Assembly: GCF_030864355.1 (NCBI RefSeq)
Contig: NC_083396.1
Span: 1,364,001-1,428,000 of the forward strand
Direction: 5' to 3'
DNA: 64,000 nucleotides
Origin: Cutaneotrichosporon cavernicola
Lineage: Eukaryota > Basidiomycota > Tremellomycetes > Trichosporonales > Trichosporonaceae
Part shown: positions 9,266 through 21,059 of the stretch, in pieces
How positions within the stretch are numbered: the first letter of the stretch is position 1
Layout: every line of letters begins with the position of its first letter
Position numbers and translations under genes: made by a program
The notes under the pieces: model-generated
The model's input: the letters and a program-made list of their open reading frames with translations, nothing else
The model's database searches: none
Told to the model about the DNA's origin: nothing

Positions 9266-10991
9266 TCACACGCTCTTTTCTAACCCAGACGGAGCCCCGC
9301 CCTTAAAGTGCGCCTCGGATGCGCGCCGCACGGCGACTTGGACATCCTGCACCTCGTCCTTAGGAGGTCCGGCGTAGTTTTTGCGGCCCCAGGCAAAGTA
9401 CCAAATCGAGGCGATGGCTACGAATGCGACAAAGACAACAGGCGCATAGTTGACAGTGGCTGCGGTGACCGGCAGGAGTGCAGGCATGCAGAACAGCGGG
9501 AGAGCAAGGAAAGACCAAGCTGTCGTCAGCAAACTTGTCACACAAGCAACTCACCAACTGCCACAGTGTTCAAAACCCAGCCAAACTTGCCGAGCGGGAA
9601 CTTTGCCGCGGCCTCAACCTGGCGGCGCTTCTGGAGCATCGAAACGAAAATGGGAGTGGCGTACGAGGCGGTAAGAGTCATGACACCGACACCCGAGAAG
9701 GCGTTGAACGCCGCGGGCGAGCCAAAGTAGATGACCCCAAGGACAATCTGGACAGCCATTGACAGCATCATGGCATTGAGGGGAACGTCGAGCTTGGTGT
9801 TGACCTTGCTCCACAGCTTGGCGCCGGGAATGGCGCCGTCACGCGAGAACGCCCAGGTGCAACGCGACGCGGCAGTGGTGCACGCAGTGCCGCAGAGAAG
9901 ACCGAGGATCATGATAGGAAGAAGGAGGAGGAACGCGCCAGTGGATGAGCCGACGGCAGACTTGATGATGCTGGGGGTCGGCTGTCCAGACTCGAGGGCA
10001 ACAAGATCGGCGAGGTTAGGGAGAACGAACATGAGAGGAACGAGGAAGAGGAGGCCACCGAATGTGTTGAGGCAGATGGTAAGGACCATGGCCTTGGGGA
10101 CCTGGGTAGCAGGGGCCTGAACCTCTTCGCACATGCTAAGAAGCATGCCAGTCGACGAAGTCGCATACGCAGCGTGGAGGAGGCCAACGCAGTACGACCA
10201 GCCTGCAGGCCAGCCGGACGAGGGCTCAAAGCCACCAAATGCGAATTTGGCGGAGCGGCGACCGTTCTTTGCAACAGTCAAGATTGTGACGCAGATGCAG
10301 ATAAGGGCCAAGAAGGTCCAAGCAATGGCAAATGTCTGGGCTGTCAGCTTGAGAGCAATACATTACTCACGTCAAGGTACGGCAGCCAGCGATTGCACGT
10401 AGCCGAAATAATGTTGCAAAGAATCGTGATGGCAACGAAGACGAGGAAGATCTGGTAGGTTTCGGCCTCCCAAATGCCGACTCCTGGTTCCTTTTCAAAG
10501 ACGTTGATGCACGCGACGTAGAAGAGGGTCGTGCCGAACTGGACCGCAAGGGTGATTGTAATATTTCCGACAACATACGCCCAGCCGCAAATGTAAGCCG
10601 CGACGCGCTTGATGCTGTGCGGCGCGAGCATAAAGGTTTGGTAGTAGACACCGCCAGCGGTGGGATAGACCGAGGTAATCTCGCCAAGTGACGCCGCGAC
10701 GCAGAGAATAATCAAAGAAACGAGGACCCAGCCCCAAATGACGACAGCCGGACCACCGCCCTGCAGAGGGTAGTAGAGCGTCGTGGAGAGACCGTATGGA
10801 ATGGAAGCGAGGACAAAAGACATGAAGGCGGCTTGGAGAGTCGAACGAGTGCGTACGAGCTCTGCCTTGTAACCCATCTTGGCGAGGAGGTCATCGGCAG
10901 AGTCGACCGCTGTGCGCTCGGACGGGGTGGCGTGCGCGTAAGCTGCATCATGACTGATGCTGCCGTCGCGATTATGATAAGACGAGACCAT
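9266..10991 (-). CDS. APC-family amino acid/GABA/choline permease
   Basis: Plasma-membrane permease of the amino acid-polyamine-organocation superfamily, in the fungal UGA4/HNM1/BAT1 group, 551 residues. Exons: 10371-10991, 9555-10335 and 9266-9519. The cytosolic N-terminus ends in DDLLAKMGYKAELVR, followed by STLQAAFMSFVLASIPYGLSTTL (helix 1) and ASLGEITSVYPTAGGVYYQ, the diagnostic helix 2-3 block of this group. Later segments include SSGWPAGWSYCVGLLHAAY, MCEEVQAPATQVPKAM, ASRCTWAFSRDGAIPGA and a final helix pair. About 12 hydrophobic segments are visible. GABA, choline or other amino compounds are all possible substrates. The gene is divergent from SR140 across a 1.5 kb gap. Confidence 0.92.
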
Positions 10992-12501
10992 GATTGGGGA
11001 TGGTAGTAGACCGGTGGGGGAAAATCATAATCGTCCACAACTATGCTGAGCTTAAGTGGAAAGAGGCAATTGCAGAGCATGTGACTGATAGTGCTATCTC
11101 ATTGGATAACGGTAACAGACCCACGACAAGCCGACACAACCAGAGCCAAGATCTGGCAACCTCTGCCCCTGCCCAGCATACCTATCTATCATCCAGTGTC
11201 AGCGGAAACCCCGCTGAGCGAGGCATCCTTTTCAGATGTACAGGGTCTCAAACGAATCATATTGTTTTGCTCGCTCGGATATTATATCTGGGTCCAGCAA
11301 CCTCAAGCCACCCCCAGAGGCGCCCGTGTTTTATCAAGTAAGCAAACGTTGGGTTCGGCTTTTACTCATCGTTCCTGAAAGTTATCTAAGGCCAACATCA
11401 ATAGCTAGAGAGAAGGAATGATCTGTATTCCATCGCATAAATATGTTGGCAAGGGCAGTGGTGAAAACGACTTGGGAACGTTCAAGGAGACTAACAAGTG
11501 AAGAGGCTAAAGAGGCCTAGGGTTTATCGCTAAACAGGCTTTGAGGTGTCGACTTATTGCTTCCGAGAGGCGCGAGGGGCCCGAGGTACTTACAAATATA
11601 ATAAAGCTACTCTAATATGTTGTATTGTATTGTATTGATTCATTGAATGTTCACCGGATAAAGATGAATCCGATGAGTAACCAGAAGCACAGGACCGGGG
11701 CGGGGATACAAACAAAAAGGGTAAAAAGCAGTGCCATGGCATTCATTGCACGTACATGCACGTCACACAAAGGATCGGCCCTGACGTGCGTAGAGATATT
11801 AAGGGACAAGTGGATTTCGGGGACCTTTACAACCCCTCCAACGCACCGTTTTCTCACGAAACCCTCATGTGCAAGAAAAAAACCCGTGCAACTGCTTGAT
11901 CTGCCTGCCAAGAGATACCTAGATAGGCCCGACAACCCGCATGTCCGACAAACTGATAAAGGATCTACACTATCTAGAGTTCTGTAGTTTGAAAGCTAGA
12001 GCTTTTTATCTGTTTGTCAGCTTGACAGGATGATGAGGATGTGGAGCTGTTGCTACATTTGTTGTGCCAACCATAGTAATGTTGTGGCGTTGTGAGGTCA
12101 TTAAGCCATTTAACCGATGACGGATGGTTGATGGTTGTTTGATCGTGTGACGTTGTCAAGATTAAAAAGGAGGGTAGTAAAGGGGTACATGTGTTTCAGG
12201 GATAAAGTTTGAACTGGTCATATCAATCACCGCAAAATCGGTCTAAATAGTGAAAAAGCTAATTTATGTACGTCATCATCGTCAACCAGGAATGCGCCTT
12301 CTTACAATTTCATCCTGACGTAAAATTGATTCCGCGTCAACCAAACCTCCACCGACCTCCACCGACCTCCACCAACCTCCACCACCTGTCAGCGTCACGT
12401 GATAGTAAGGATCAGGTATGCCAACTTGGGGGATACTTGCTTGGTTGACTTGCGACTAACTGTAACCGTCAACAACAACACCTCCATTGTAGCCGCAAAC
12501 A
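10992..12501. other. Long divergent intergenic region (permease / SR140)
   Basis: 1.5 kb, relatively AT-rich around 11400-12300. Open frames at 11625-11987 (plus) and 11651-11935 (minus) overlap one another and have no recognisable domain, so neither is called. A 10-bp tandem repeat sits at 12345-12384 and a TGTAT run near 11625-11640. It presumably holds both promoters and perhaps a non-coding transcript. Confidence 0.5.
12345..12384. repeat. Tandem repeat, 4 x 10 bp
   Basis: Four copies of ACCTCCACCG/A in direct order. They lie about 118 bp upstream of the SR140 start codon, probably in its promoter or 5' leader. Confidence 0.8.
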
Positions 12502-15093
12502 ATGTCCAAAAAAATCGACCTTTCTCTCTTTCGAGGGGACGATTCTGGTGATGAGATGGACTTGCTTCCTCTCACGGTGCGTTAGTAGTGCCATTGCTCA
12601 ACACGACAATGTTCACGAACAATCACAAAGACGATTCGTTGACAACCAGCGCAATCCTGTCGAGCTCGACCCTCTCAAATCTCGAACGTTTGCGCATGGA
12701 GTAACCAAGAAGACAAAGAAAGATTTGGAGAGGGAAGACGAGGAGAGAAAGCGCGCCGAGGAGGAGGCGTTCGTCCCTGTACAAGCGTAATGCTGAGCCC
12801 AGCGCAACGCAGCGAGCGCTCGAAGAGTTCTCAAGAACGTTTGATGGGCCGGAAACAGGTCCCTCCCTCCCAAGCCTTCGGGGAGAACGGAGCGGAGGGG
12901 GTCGTACGTTCGTTCGAGCTGGAGAAGGTAAACAACCGTGCAAGAGTGCATCTGATTCTAGCCACCGGAATCTCTGCAGCAGTCCCCAATATCGCTGCCG
13001 ATCGTGAGCGCGAGCGCGAGCGCGTAAGCTTTCATGAACATGACGTATGCCCTAATCACAGACCGCCGACAGGTTCCGCCTTCCTTCTCCACCTCGTGCT
13101 CCAAAGCCCCGCGGCAAGAGGGCAATGGATGCGTTCCTTGAGGAGATCAAGAGGTACGAGCGTTCCAGTTCGCCGTGCTCACCTGTCCAGTAACCAGGAA
13201 GCAAGGGACGCGAGATTTGGACGAATGGCGCAAAGTTGGTCCCTTGTTTGAGCTCTAGCTCACATTCAGCGGAGGGAACATCAGTGACGGCTTTAGCTGG
13301 TAAGATCAGCTACCAACTGTAAACTGACCTGAAAGCATACGACCGCGGTGGACCTGTCTCTCAAGAGGTACCTACCGCGCCGACTCGAGCTGACAGCAAA
13401 GACAACAAACCTCAGCGTCACTAACTTGCCGACAAGTGTTCGCGAACAAGAGCTTGGGCAGCTCTTCGCGCAGATGGGTCCAGTTGCAACCGTCAAGATT
13501 ATGTGGCGTAAGTATAGCCAGAGTGTATAGTCTGACTGGCAGCGAGAGGGGGCAGAGAGCCACATCCGTCTGACCGATTCCGACCAGGGTTAACCGGGTT
13601 TGTCGCATTCATGACCCGCAAAGATGCTGCTGGAGCCCTTGCTCGTTTCGATGGATACTCCCTTAACGGTCACCGCCTTCGTGTGACTTGGGGAAAACCT
13701 GTGCAACTACCTCGGCGTTCAGCATATGGTAAGCTCGACGAGCCCTCTAAAGTCAACACTCGCGCTGGGCCTTCAAATCACCTACCGCACGGCCGCAGTG
13801 GCTCGCCATCGCACGTGCAACCCAATGCCAGTGTCTCTGATTCAAAGATAGACTACTGGTACGACAATGTGCCGGCCAAAGAACTCCTATTCCTTCAAGA
13901 CGTGTCCAAGAGGATTCGGGAACATGGACCTGGGCTACTCGACACACTCAAGGAGCGGGAACGAGAGAATCCCAAGTTTGCCTTTCTGTTCGAGAAGGAG
14001 GCAAGTATGGGTGTCACGTCCAGGCAACTGACCACGAAGACTGCAGCCTACTACGTGTTCCAGCACCTCGTGAATTCTCGCTTCTCTTTCCCGGAACCCC
14101 CGCCTCCATCCTTCAACGAAGAGGTGGGTCACGAGCTCCAGAGCATACTTATATCAGGGCTATGCTTCAGCCTACTCGTCGGACTCGGACGAGCGGGAGG
14201 AGATGTCCTCCTCCCGCAAGGCCGCGCTGGGAAAGCTCGCAAACCGACGCTTGGAAGCGATGCTTCGCTCAATGAGCGGCAAGCGCGTGGAAATTGCCAG
14301 GGCTATGGAGTTCGCGCTCAAGCGCGCCGACGCTTATGATGAGGTGAGTTATAATCTATTGCCCAAACTGACCGTACAGGTCACGCAGATCATCTGCCGC
14401 AGCTTGTGTGTTGAAGACACGCCCATCCCCCGCAAGATTGCCAGGCTTCATCTCGTGTCGGACATCCTGCACAACTCTGTGCGATCGTCAGCTTTGCTCT
14501 GCTGACACTCAGTCCTCAACGCTCCCAAATGTGTGGCGATACCGACAGTCGTTCGAGACACGGCTGCCCAACGTGTTTGAGCACTTTGCGAAGATACACA
14601 GCCGCCTCCTGGAGTACTCCGGCACGCTCTCTGCTAACGTTTTCATCCAGCAGGTCGACGCAGTATTGGACATCTGGGAGAGATGGTGGGGGGAGCCAGT
14701 TGATCGTACTGACGCCACAGGATGGTACTCACATCGGAAATTCAAAGCCAGTTGCGCCGCCTACTGCATGGCGAATGCACACTCGCCTCCCTGGCTGAGC
14801 CGCAGGCTCCAGCTGAACCTGAGCTGGAGGCTATGCCTGTGATTAAATCGGTGGGGTTCAAGTCGTCTTTCAAGCGCGTTGACCCGTCCACTAGGGCAGC
14901 GGCACCCTCCCCAGTGACAACTGTGGCTGCGGACTTGGATGGCGAGCCCGTTGAGGACCTTGACGGGGAGCCGGTTGACGATATTGACGGAGGCGTTGAC
15001 GGGGAGCCTATCGATGTCGACGGAGAGGCCCTCGATGACGCAGACGGAGACGTTGATGGCGAGGACATGGAGTTGGACATGGACGAGGAATAG
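12502..15093 (+). CDS. U2 snRNP-associated SR140/U2SURP-like splicing factor
   Basis: Nuclear RNA-binding protein attached to the 17S U2 snRNP. The start MSKKIDLSLFRGDDSGDEMD is at 12502. An intron-rich 5' half (not all borders resolved) leads to KPRGKRAMDAFLEEIK, then an RRM with LSVTNLPTSVREQELGQLF (RNP2) and GFVAFMTRKDAAGAL (RNP1). A SURP segment follows (LDTLKERERENPKFAFLFE, then YYVFQHLVNSRF), and then a CID-type domain (ALKRADAYDE, IICRSLCVEDTPIPRKIARL, LVSDILHN, ANVFIQQVDAVLDIWERW). This RRM-SURP-CID order is specific to SR140. The C-terminus is a run of D-G-E-P repeats from about 14932. It is convergent with IPI3, 70 bp between stops. Confidence 0.9.
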
Positions 15094-15163
15094 CGAGCCA
15101 AGCTGGGTACAACACGGTGTTAAGAATAGTGCCACTCTATGCATACGGCCATGTCGACATGTA

Positions 15164-16631
15164 CTACAAGGTCAACTTCAAGTCGACCACTCCGCTCCAC
15201 ATCTTCTCGTTGATCTTGACCGCCTTGTCAAGGGCACCCTTCAACCGCCGAATCTCATCCTGAAGAGCAGCGACGTCCGCCCCATCAGAGACAGGCCCTC
15301 GCCTTGCTGGGTCGCTGCCAATATTCCGCGTAGGAGTAGCACGCAGGGCGGACAATAGGTTTGTCCTGCAGCTAGGTCGCAGAAGCACACCGACCTCCTG
15401 CGTATCTTTAGCTCCTCGGCTGGTGCGCATCCGCTCCAGGTTCCGGACGTCCATCACTGCCCAGTCCTCCGTTCGGACCGGCTTGCCAATGAGATCGGGA
15501 GGGCTCGGGAACGTCGACAAATGAGAAATTGCACCGCGATGCGTCGAGATGGTGCGAATGTGCTGGTGGGAAGGCAGCGAGTGGACGTGGATGTCACCTG
15601 CAGAGGTGCCCACCAGTAGGTGTGTAGCGCTGAGCGAAAGGCTCAAGCAGGTAACGGCGGCACTGGGCATCAATGGAAGCGGGGCATGAAAACTTACTCG
15701 ACGTGAACGCAGGGAGTCACAAGGTTGATTGGGGTCGCACCAGCTCCTTCGCCGCCGACAGCCTCCACACGGCCCATCTGGGCTTTACGTTTGTAGAGGG
15801 GGATGAGGTAGACGTCGCCAGCCTTGGTGCCTACGTAGAGGAACCGCTCAGCTGGGTCGACGGCGAGAGTAGTCGGGACAGCTGATGGAGGGAGGACAAA
15901 CGTCGCGAGCAGGTCGAATGGCGCAGCGAAAGACCACATCTTGACTGTTCCGTCCTCCGAGGCGGTCCAGCACTTCCCGCCGGAAACCCCCATCGTCTTT
16001 CCGAGTGTGACCGCCGTGATGGCCAGCGTGTGGTCGCCCAGGCTTCCCAGGGGTTTGCTGTACGGCGACGATGAGCTTTCAACATCAGTGAGCTGAGACA
16101 CGAGGAACACGTGCACGGACGCGTCAGCTGATGCGGTGACGAGGTACGCCGAGTCACTGCTGAAGGAGACGCTGGTGACGGTACGGTAGTGCGCGTTCCA
16201 CGAGGCCAGCATCAATCCCGATGCAATCTGAGATCAGCACAGTCCGCTCCCCTGTACAAGCGACGTACCTCCCACATATACACCTGGCCGTTCTGGGACC
16301 CACCCGCCGCCCAGATGCCGTTTGGCGAAATGCTCAGACATGTCAACCGCTCGGGCAGGTGGAACTTGAGATGCTGCTGATCCTTCTGCCAGGCCCAGAC
16401 TCCGACAATCGCCTTACCCTCCTGCACTGCCCAGACCGTTCCACCCAGGCCGTCGCGGCTGGGCACGTAAGCAAGGCAGTTCTTGGCGTTGCTCGACGTC
16501 TTGAACGCTTGGACGTGTGCCGTGGTCGTCAGGTCGTGCAACTGGATCGCGGGCGTGAAAGTCGTACGGGCTGACGACTGCGACGACTCGGCGGCGGAGC
16601 TTGATGAGAGAATGAGCTCCTGCAGAGCCAT
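15164..16631 (-). CDS. IPI3: WD40 pre-rRNA processing protein Ipi3/WDR18
   Basis: Nucleolar subunit of the Rix1 complex needed for ITS2 processing and 60S pre-ribosome maturation. 463 residues in three exons: 16269-16631, 15698-16227 and 15164-15662. WD-type repeats are visible throughout, for example LTCLSISPNGIWAAGGSQNG, VTSVSFSSDSAYLVTASAD, GGKCWTASEDGTVKMW and LAVDPAERFLYVGTKAGDVY. The assignment rests on the C-terminal helix ALQDEIRRLKGALDKAVKIN followed by EKMW, which closely resembles the end of Ipi3/WDR18 rather than other WD40 proteins. The start MALQELILSSSS is preceded by a pyrimidine-rich leader on its strand. Confidence 0.87.
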
Positions 16632-17032
16632 GGTGGATGGATCGTTACAATGTGGTTGTGTTATTGACAAGTTGCAGGTGGTCCAGTTTGAAGCAGACTT
16701 TTGGAAGTCACGTGATCGCTTCCAACCCAGCCAGTATAACCTCCACCAATAATGCAAGGGTGGAAAGTCCTAGGCAGAACACGCTCTCACTTGGACGTAT
16801 CACACTCTGTGACCTTGAAAATAACGACAACTACGAGAATGCCAGTCACAGGGAGATGCAGAACACAATGCAGCTGCTTCATAGCTCACGCCATCGGCGC
16901 AGCCTCTGTCCGCTCGCCTCGCGCCCGCACCTTCACGTCCGGTAGATTGTTGCATCCATTTTGCTCGGCACAGGTCTATTGCGCTCGAGGTTGGGAGGCA
17001 TGGATGTCCTCCCATTCTAGTCCTAAGGCTGC
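16632..17032. other. Intergenic region between IPI3 and QCR6
   Basis: 401 bp; both flanking genes are on the minus strand, so this is the QCR6 3' end plus the IPI3 promoter. No coding signal or clear motif is seen. Confidence 0.5.
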
Positions 17033-17744
17033 TTAGGCGAGCTTCTTGAAGAGCTTGGGCGCGGCGCAGGCCTGAAAACGTCAGCACCAAAACGCGAGGT
17101 GGAGGAGCGCCTCCTCGCGGTTGTACTCCTGTTGTACTCACGTCGACACAGTGCATGACGTGGAAGAGCTCCTCGACACAGTCCTCGCCCTCCCAGCCCT
17201 TGCCGCCCTCGACCTGTAGACGCAGTCAGTCACCTGCCCGCTTCGGTCAAATGTGGAACGCACCTTCTCGGCGCAGTGCTTGAAGTGCTTCCCAGCGTCC
17301 TGGCACTCGTTGGCCTCACAGTCATCGCGGATAGCAGGTGCCAGCTGTAATGTTAGCAACTCTGTTGCATCACGCTGCGGTGCGCGCGGTGTGAGGCAGG
17401 CAGGGCCGCTCGTCGGGTTAATTCACTCGGACGCGGATGCTCCGAAGCCGTCCTTCTGTTGACAAAGAAGTGCCTGCCTCTTGCCGCGCACTTTGGTGCG
17501 CTGACTCACGTCCTCGGGGTCCTCCTCCTCCTCTTCCTCCTCCTCCTCCTCCTCCTCGGCAGGTTCCTCTTCCACGACCTCCTCAACAACCTCCTCCTCC
17601 TCAGGTGCCTCGGCGTGAGCCCTAAAGCGTCAGCGGGAGTCGATGTTTTCGCGGTTTTTCGCCGACGCAGCGGCCAACGTACGTGGGCAGGAAGAAGGAG
17701 GTGAGGGTGGAGAAGAGGGAAGTCGACGTCTCCTCGATGGCCAT
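17033..17744 (-). CDS. QCR6: Ubiquinol-cytochrome c reductase hinge protein (complex III subunit 6)
   Basis: Acidic intermembrane-space subunit of mitochondrial complex III that assists cytochrome c docking on cytochrome c1. Several short exons splice to MAIEETSTSLFSTLTSFFLP, then a Glu-rich stretch, LAPAIRDDCEANECQDAGKH followed by FKHCAEKV, GGKGWEGEDCVEELFHVMHC and finally KLFKKLA. The cysteines in DDCEANEC, KHCAE, EDCVEE and MHC fit the two disulfides of the UCR hinge fold. The acidic arm is coded by a GAG/GAA run (17522-17558 on the plus strand as CCT repeats), which is prone to length change. It is divergent from the YBL001c-like gene. Confidence 0.93.
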
Positions 17745-18256
17745 GGTGAACAGTGTCGTTGAAGCGATGGGAGTAGGTACAGGCGATCAGGCGACTTGTT
17801 GCATCAACTAGCCTGGCATTGGCCGAGCCCAGGGTGGTGCAGCAAGCCGGACATGGCTGGGGCGGGCGAACGCGGACTCGGAGTCTGTCGGCGTTATCCC
17901 TTGTGGCTTATCTAGGGTGGAGGCTGTCCACCAAAAGACACAACCTCCCCATTCTCCCATGCTCCCATGCTCCCATGGTCCCATGCTAGCAATGCTCTCA
18001 ACTCCACGGATCTGCAGCTGAATGCCTCAGCACAACTACACATCAGAGCGTTTGTATGTAGTCTATCTCATGATTCGCGTACACGGATTGTATAAATAAG
18101 AATGTGGTCAGTCTCATTATCACTTCATTACCCCCAACCCTCATAATCCCCATTCAAGAGTCTCTGACCCTGGTGGAGGTCGTCAACGTCACCTCATCAC
18201 CTTTAAGTCTATCTCAAACCACCTCGAAACTTCCAGCCTTCCCACTCCCATTAGAC
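17745..18256. promoter_or_regulatory. Divergent promoter region, QCR6 / YBL001c-like gene
   Basis: 512 bp between two start codons. It holds an 8-bp tandem repeat at 17954-17985 and a TATA-like TATAAATAA at 18091-18099, 158 bp before the plus-strand ATG. The last 150 bp is a pyrimidine-rich leader. Confidence 0.55.
17954..17985. repeat. Tandem repeat, 4 x 8 bp
   Basis: Three exact copies of CTCCCATG and a fourth with one change (GTCCCATG), in a divergent promoter. Confidence 0.8.
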
Positions 18257-18790
18257 ATGTCGAGCCAGAAACCCAACGACTCTCTTTACGCCGTGGCGGA
18301 TTGTGAGCACCTCTCTTTGCCTTTGGCAAGGTCTAACGTCAGTCTGCCTGATTCCTATGGGCCTGCCGACGCCTTCTGTTGGCCCTCAGATTGCCGAGTG
18401 TCAGCGCATCCTCGAGAAGAGTGGTCTGGAGTACAGAGTGAGCGAGACTTTGGCATTTGTATCGCTGACTCGCCGTAGCTTCAGTGAGGTACAGGGCTTT
18501 CAACACTACTAACCTCAGCGGGTACGGGACCAACGTCGAGGGCCCTTGGGACAAGGTCATGGAGGTGAGTCGGGTGCGCACGTCCCAGTTCTGACAAACT
18601 GGCTATCGGGGATTGCCACAAGGCGGTTCACATGATGGGCTGCCCTCGTATCGCGGTAAGTTCACGGCACCCCTAAACCTGACGGCAGACCGACGTTCGT
18701 ATCGGAACACGTACTGACCGTGTGATCGCTGGTGGGGGCAACGACAAGAAGAAGCAGCGTGTGGAGGAGATCCTCGCCAACAAGGACTGA
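18257..18790 (+). CDS. ECM15: YBL001c/MTH1187 (UPF0045) family protein, thiamine-binding-like
   Basis: Small ferredoxin-fold protein of about 108 residues in the MTH1187/YkoF group, whose members bind thiamine or its pyrimidine. Six exons: 18257-18302, 18343-18437, 18479-18483, 18519-18564, 18623-18655 and 18689-18790. The spliced protein reads CLIPMGLPTPSVGPQIAECQ, LEKSGLEYRLHGYGTNVEG and GCPRIATDVRIGTRTDR, the three conserved blocks of the family. Exon 3 is only 5 nt (CTTCA) and supplies the Leu-His before GYGTN; without it the frame is lost. Molecular role in fungi is poorly known (yeast Ecm15). The stop is 32 bp from the stop of the convergent CUS2-like gene. Confidence 0.88.
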
Positions 18791-18822
18791 TGCATAGAAG
18801 TACATGTACATGGGTGCGTCAC

Positions 18823-20216
18823 TCAGTCTTCCGACTGCGCAATCCAGTTGGCAAACTTGTCTAGCCGGTCCTGCTCCTCGAGATCCTCAGAGTACGATAA
18901 CCCACCAGACTTGCGGAACCTCTCCCTTCCCGTGTAGATTGTGGCCGACACCTTGGATGAGAAATCCGTCGTGGAAAATTAACGTGCACTTACCCGTTGG
19001 CCCCCAAAGTACCGGCCGTCCATCTTCTTCACACATGTCTGAGCAGCAACAGGGTCCTTGAACTTGACCGTCATCACACCATCTTCCTCTTTCTGCGACG
19101 TCAGCCTGACGAGAAAGCACGAGTACTGACGTCGTAGAGAACAACGCTTGTCACAGCACCAAGTGTCTCCGCTTCCTCGCGAACATCCTCCTTGAGCTCC
19201 AGGAGGAGTTCTGGCTCCTCCTCCAGCTCTTGGAGCTTGAACATTCCCTTGAGGACGACGACGCGGGCGAAATGGGACGAAGCTCTAGTCGTGGCCCGTC
19301 CGCCATCGCCTTCATCATCGTCATCGGAGTGCCAAGTGAGCTTGCTGTGGAGTCAGCTAACGCCCCGGTTGAACGATTTACCTCTCGAGATGGCGCATTC
19401 GTCGGCTCATGCGATTCTTCTCTTCGGCCGTCAAAGGTTTCTTCTTCTGGGAGGGCTGCTGGCTGTTCTTCTGCGTCGATTCAGAGTCACCCTCGGTACC
19501 CATCTGGGTTCGATCATGTTCGGGTGTGCGAACTCGCATGTTGCCGTACCCTGATCCTAGCTCGAGCTCGGTTTCGTCGAGCAACGTGATGGCCAAGGCG
19601 ACGCTCCCCTCCTTGAAGTACATGATCAAAGCATCGCCCTTGAACTTGCCGTCGTCATCATAGTACAGCTTGATTCGAGGGTTGCCGTTGTCGTCGACGT
19701 GGAGGACCCCAGCTTTGCTGAAGACGGACTCAAGGAGCTCGACAGTGGTGTTGGGCGGAAGGTTGCTGACCCAGACGGCAGTCCTCTTTGGCCCAGTCGC
19801 TTGCACCTTTGTAGGTCGAGCCTCACGGTTGTTGTCTTTCTCTCCTGCTTTGCGCTTCTTGATCTTGTCCTCGCGAGCCAACACTGGAGCTGCAGGAACC
19901 TGCTCAACGATTAGTACAACGTCCCAAGTACGGTAAACGATGAAAGACTTTCATTTTCGTCCACACCCGCAACAGCGTATGCCGATTGCTGTGCTTTGAT
20001 GAGGTCATCGTCAAGCTACAGGCGCCGGGTTAGCAGGCATAAGTGGCACGGTCAACGCCGCAGCGCTGCTCTCACGAGAGGTATCCAAGCCTTTCCAGTC
20101 CATTCATATTCTTGGCCGGTCTCTTCGTCTTCGTACTGCCATTTGCCGGTCGTCTTGTCGACGTGGGCGCGCGGATCTTGTTCAAACTCGCCCGTTATCG
20201 GAGGTGGCACGGGCAT
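18823..20216 (-). CDS. Cus2/TAT-SF1-like U2 snRNA assembly factor
   Basis: Nuclear RNA-binding protein that chaperones U2 snRNA and SF3b during prespliceosome formation. The N-terminus has a TAT-SF1-type segment, TGKWQYEDEETGQEYEWTGK, followed by a basic KIKKRKAGEK region. RRM1 reads TAVWVSNLPPNTTVELLESV with a later GDALIMYFKEGSVALAITLL. A linker (KKKPLTAEEKNRMSRRMRHL) follows, then a UHM-like RRM2 (ARVVVLKGMFKLQELEEEPE; EDGVMTVKFKDPVAAQTCVK; MDGRYFGGQR) and a short tail. That layout fits Cus2/TAT-SF1. The ATG at 20216 (MPVPPPITGEFEQDP) is preferred; an in-frame ATG at 20294 would add 26 unlikely residues. Convergent with the YBL001c-like gene. Confidence 0.9.
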
Positions 20217-21059
20217 TGCGTTCGAATGGATGGGGGAAGAAGTACAACAATGGTTGACTGGTGAATATGAGTGACAATTCGCCAGCTGTGACACCAGTTA
20301 GTGACGTCTTTGCTTTACGTCTTGAAAGGAGAGATGGTGGATACACAACGGATCTTTTCTTATCAACTTGGCACGTGGTCTTTAATGATGTGTCTTTGAT
20401 TTATTAAATAGACAGAAGGGCACTTGGGCTACCTTGTGTAGTTTAGGGATAGTAGCACCTACATCCAGTTTGTCGGTTCATTGTCGGCATCCAGGGTTTT
20501 GGCCACGTGCAAACCCGGTTGGCCGGCCAGGCCGCCACAGGTCCAACGAAGGCAGGAGGAGGAGGGAACACCTGAATCCTGTATTGGTTGTAAATATTAA
20601 TACGTTAATATGGTATTAATACAAGATGGCTGTGTTTACGTGTACGTGCCCACTTTATCAAAACCCTTGAACTCGGTTCCCGGGCCCTGGATCCCTGAGA
20701 TCCTTTGGTTCACACACTCACACACTTACACAGCGTAACACCGCACTGCTTCTGTCGCCTTTTCAAACCCTCCATATAATCAAAATCTAATTAATCTAAT
20801 CGGCTGTATTAGACCATTAATGTTTGGGACCGGTCGCTTTACCCTATGCCGCCACTTTCCGGGTAAACGGAGCGCAGCCGAGCGCGTTTCGGTTCTGAAC
20901 CGACGTGATTTACCACCCCACCTGGCTCAAACCATGCAAACCACAAAGAACGCCAACGCAACAAACAGGTCCTCTTAAACCCTTTCCATCCATATCTTGA
21001 CTTGACCCGCAACTCACCTTCATTCATCTCGTCTCAACTCGCATCAATCTGCATCCAGC
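20217..21059. promoter_or_regulatory. Divergent promoter region, CUS2-like gene / GNA1
   Basis: 843 bp between two start codons. An AT-rich block at about 20582-20625 contains nested TATTAAT/ATTAATA inverted motifs. The 21000s carry a pyrimidine-rich leader before GNA1. No gene is recognised. Confidence 0.5.

Noticed and set aside
11625..11987. Overlapping plus and minus frames in the permease/SR140 gap
   Set aside because: They overlap on opposite strands, lack domains and lie in AT-rich sequence without the local codon bias.
17521..17560. CCT repeat tract as a stand-alone microsatellite
   Set aside because: It is the minus-strand Glu run inside the QCR6 coding sequence and is described there.
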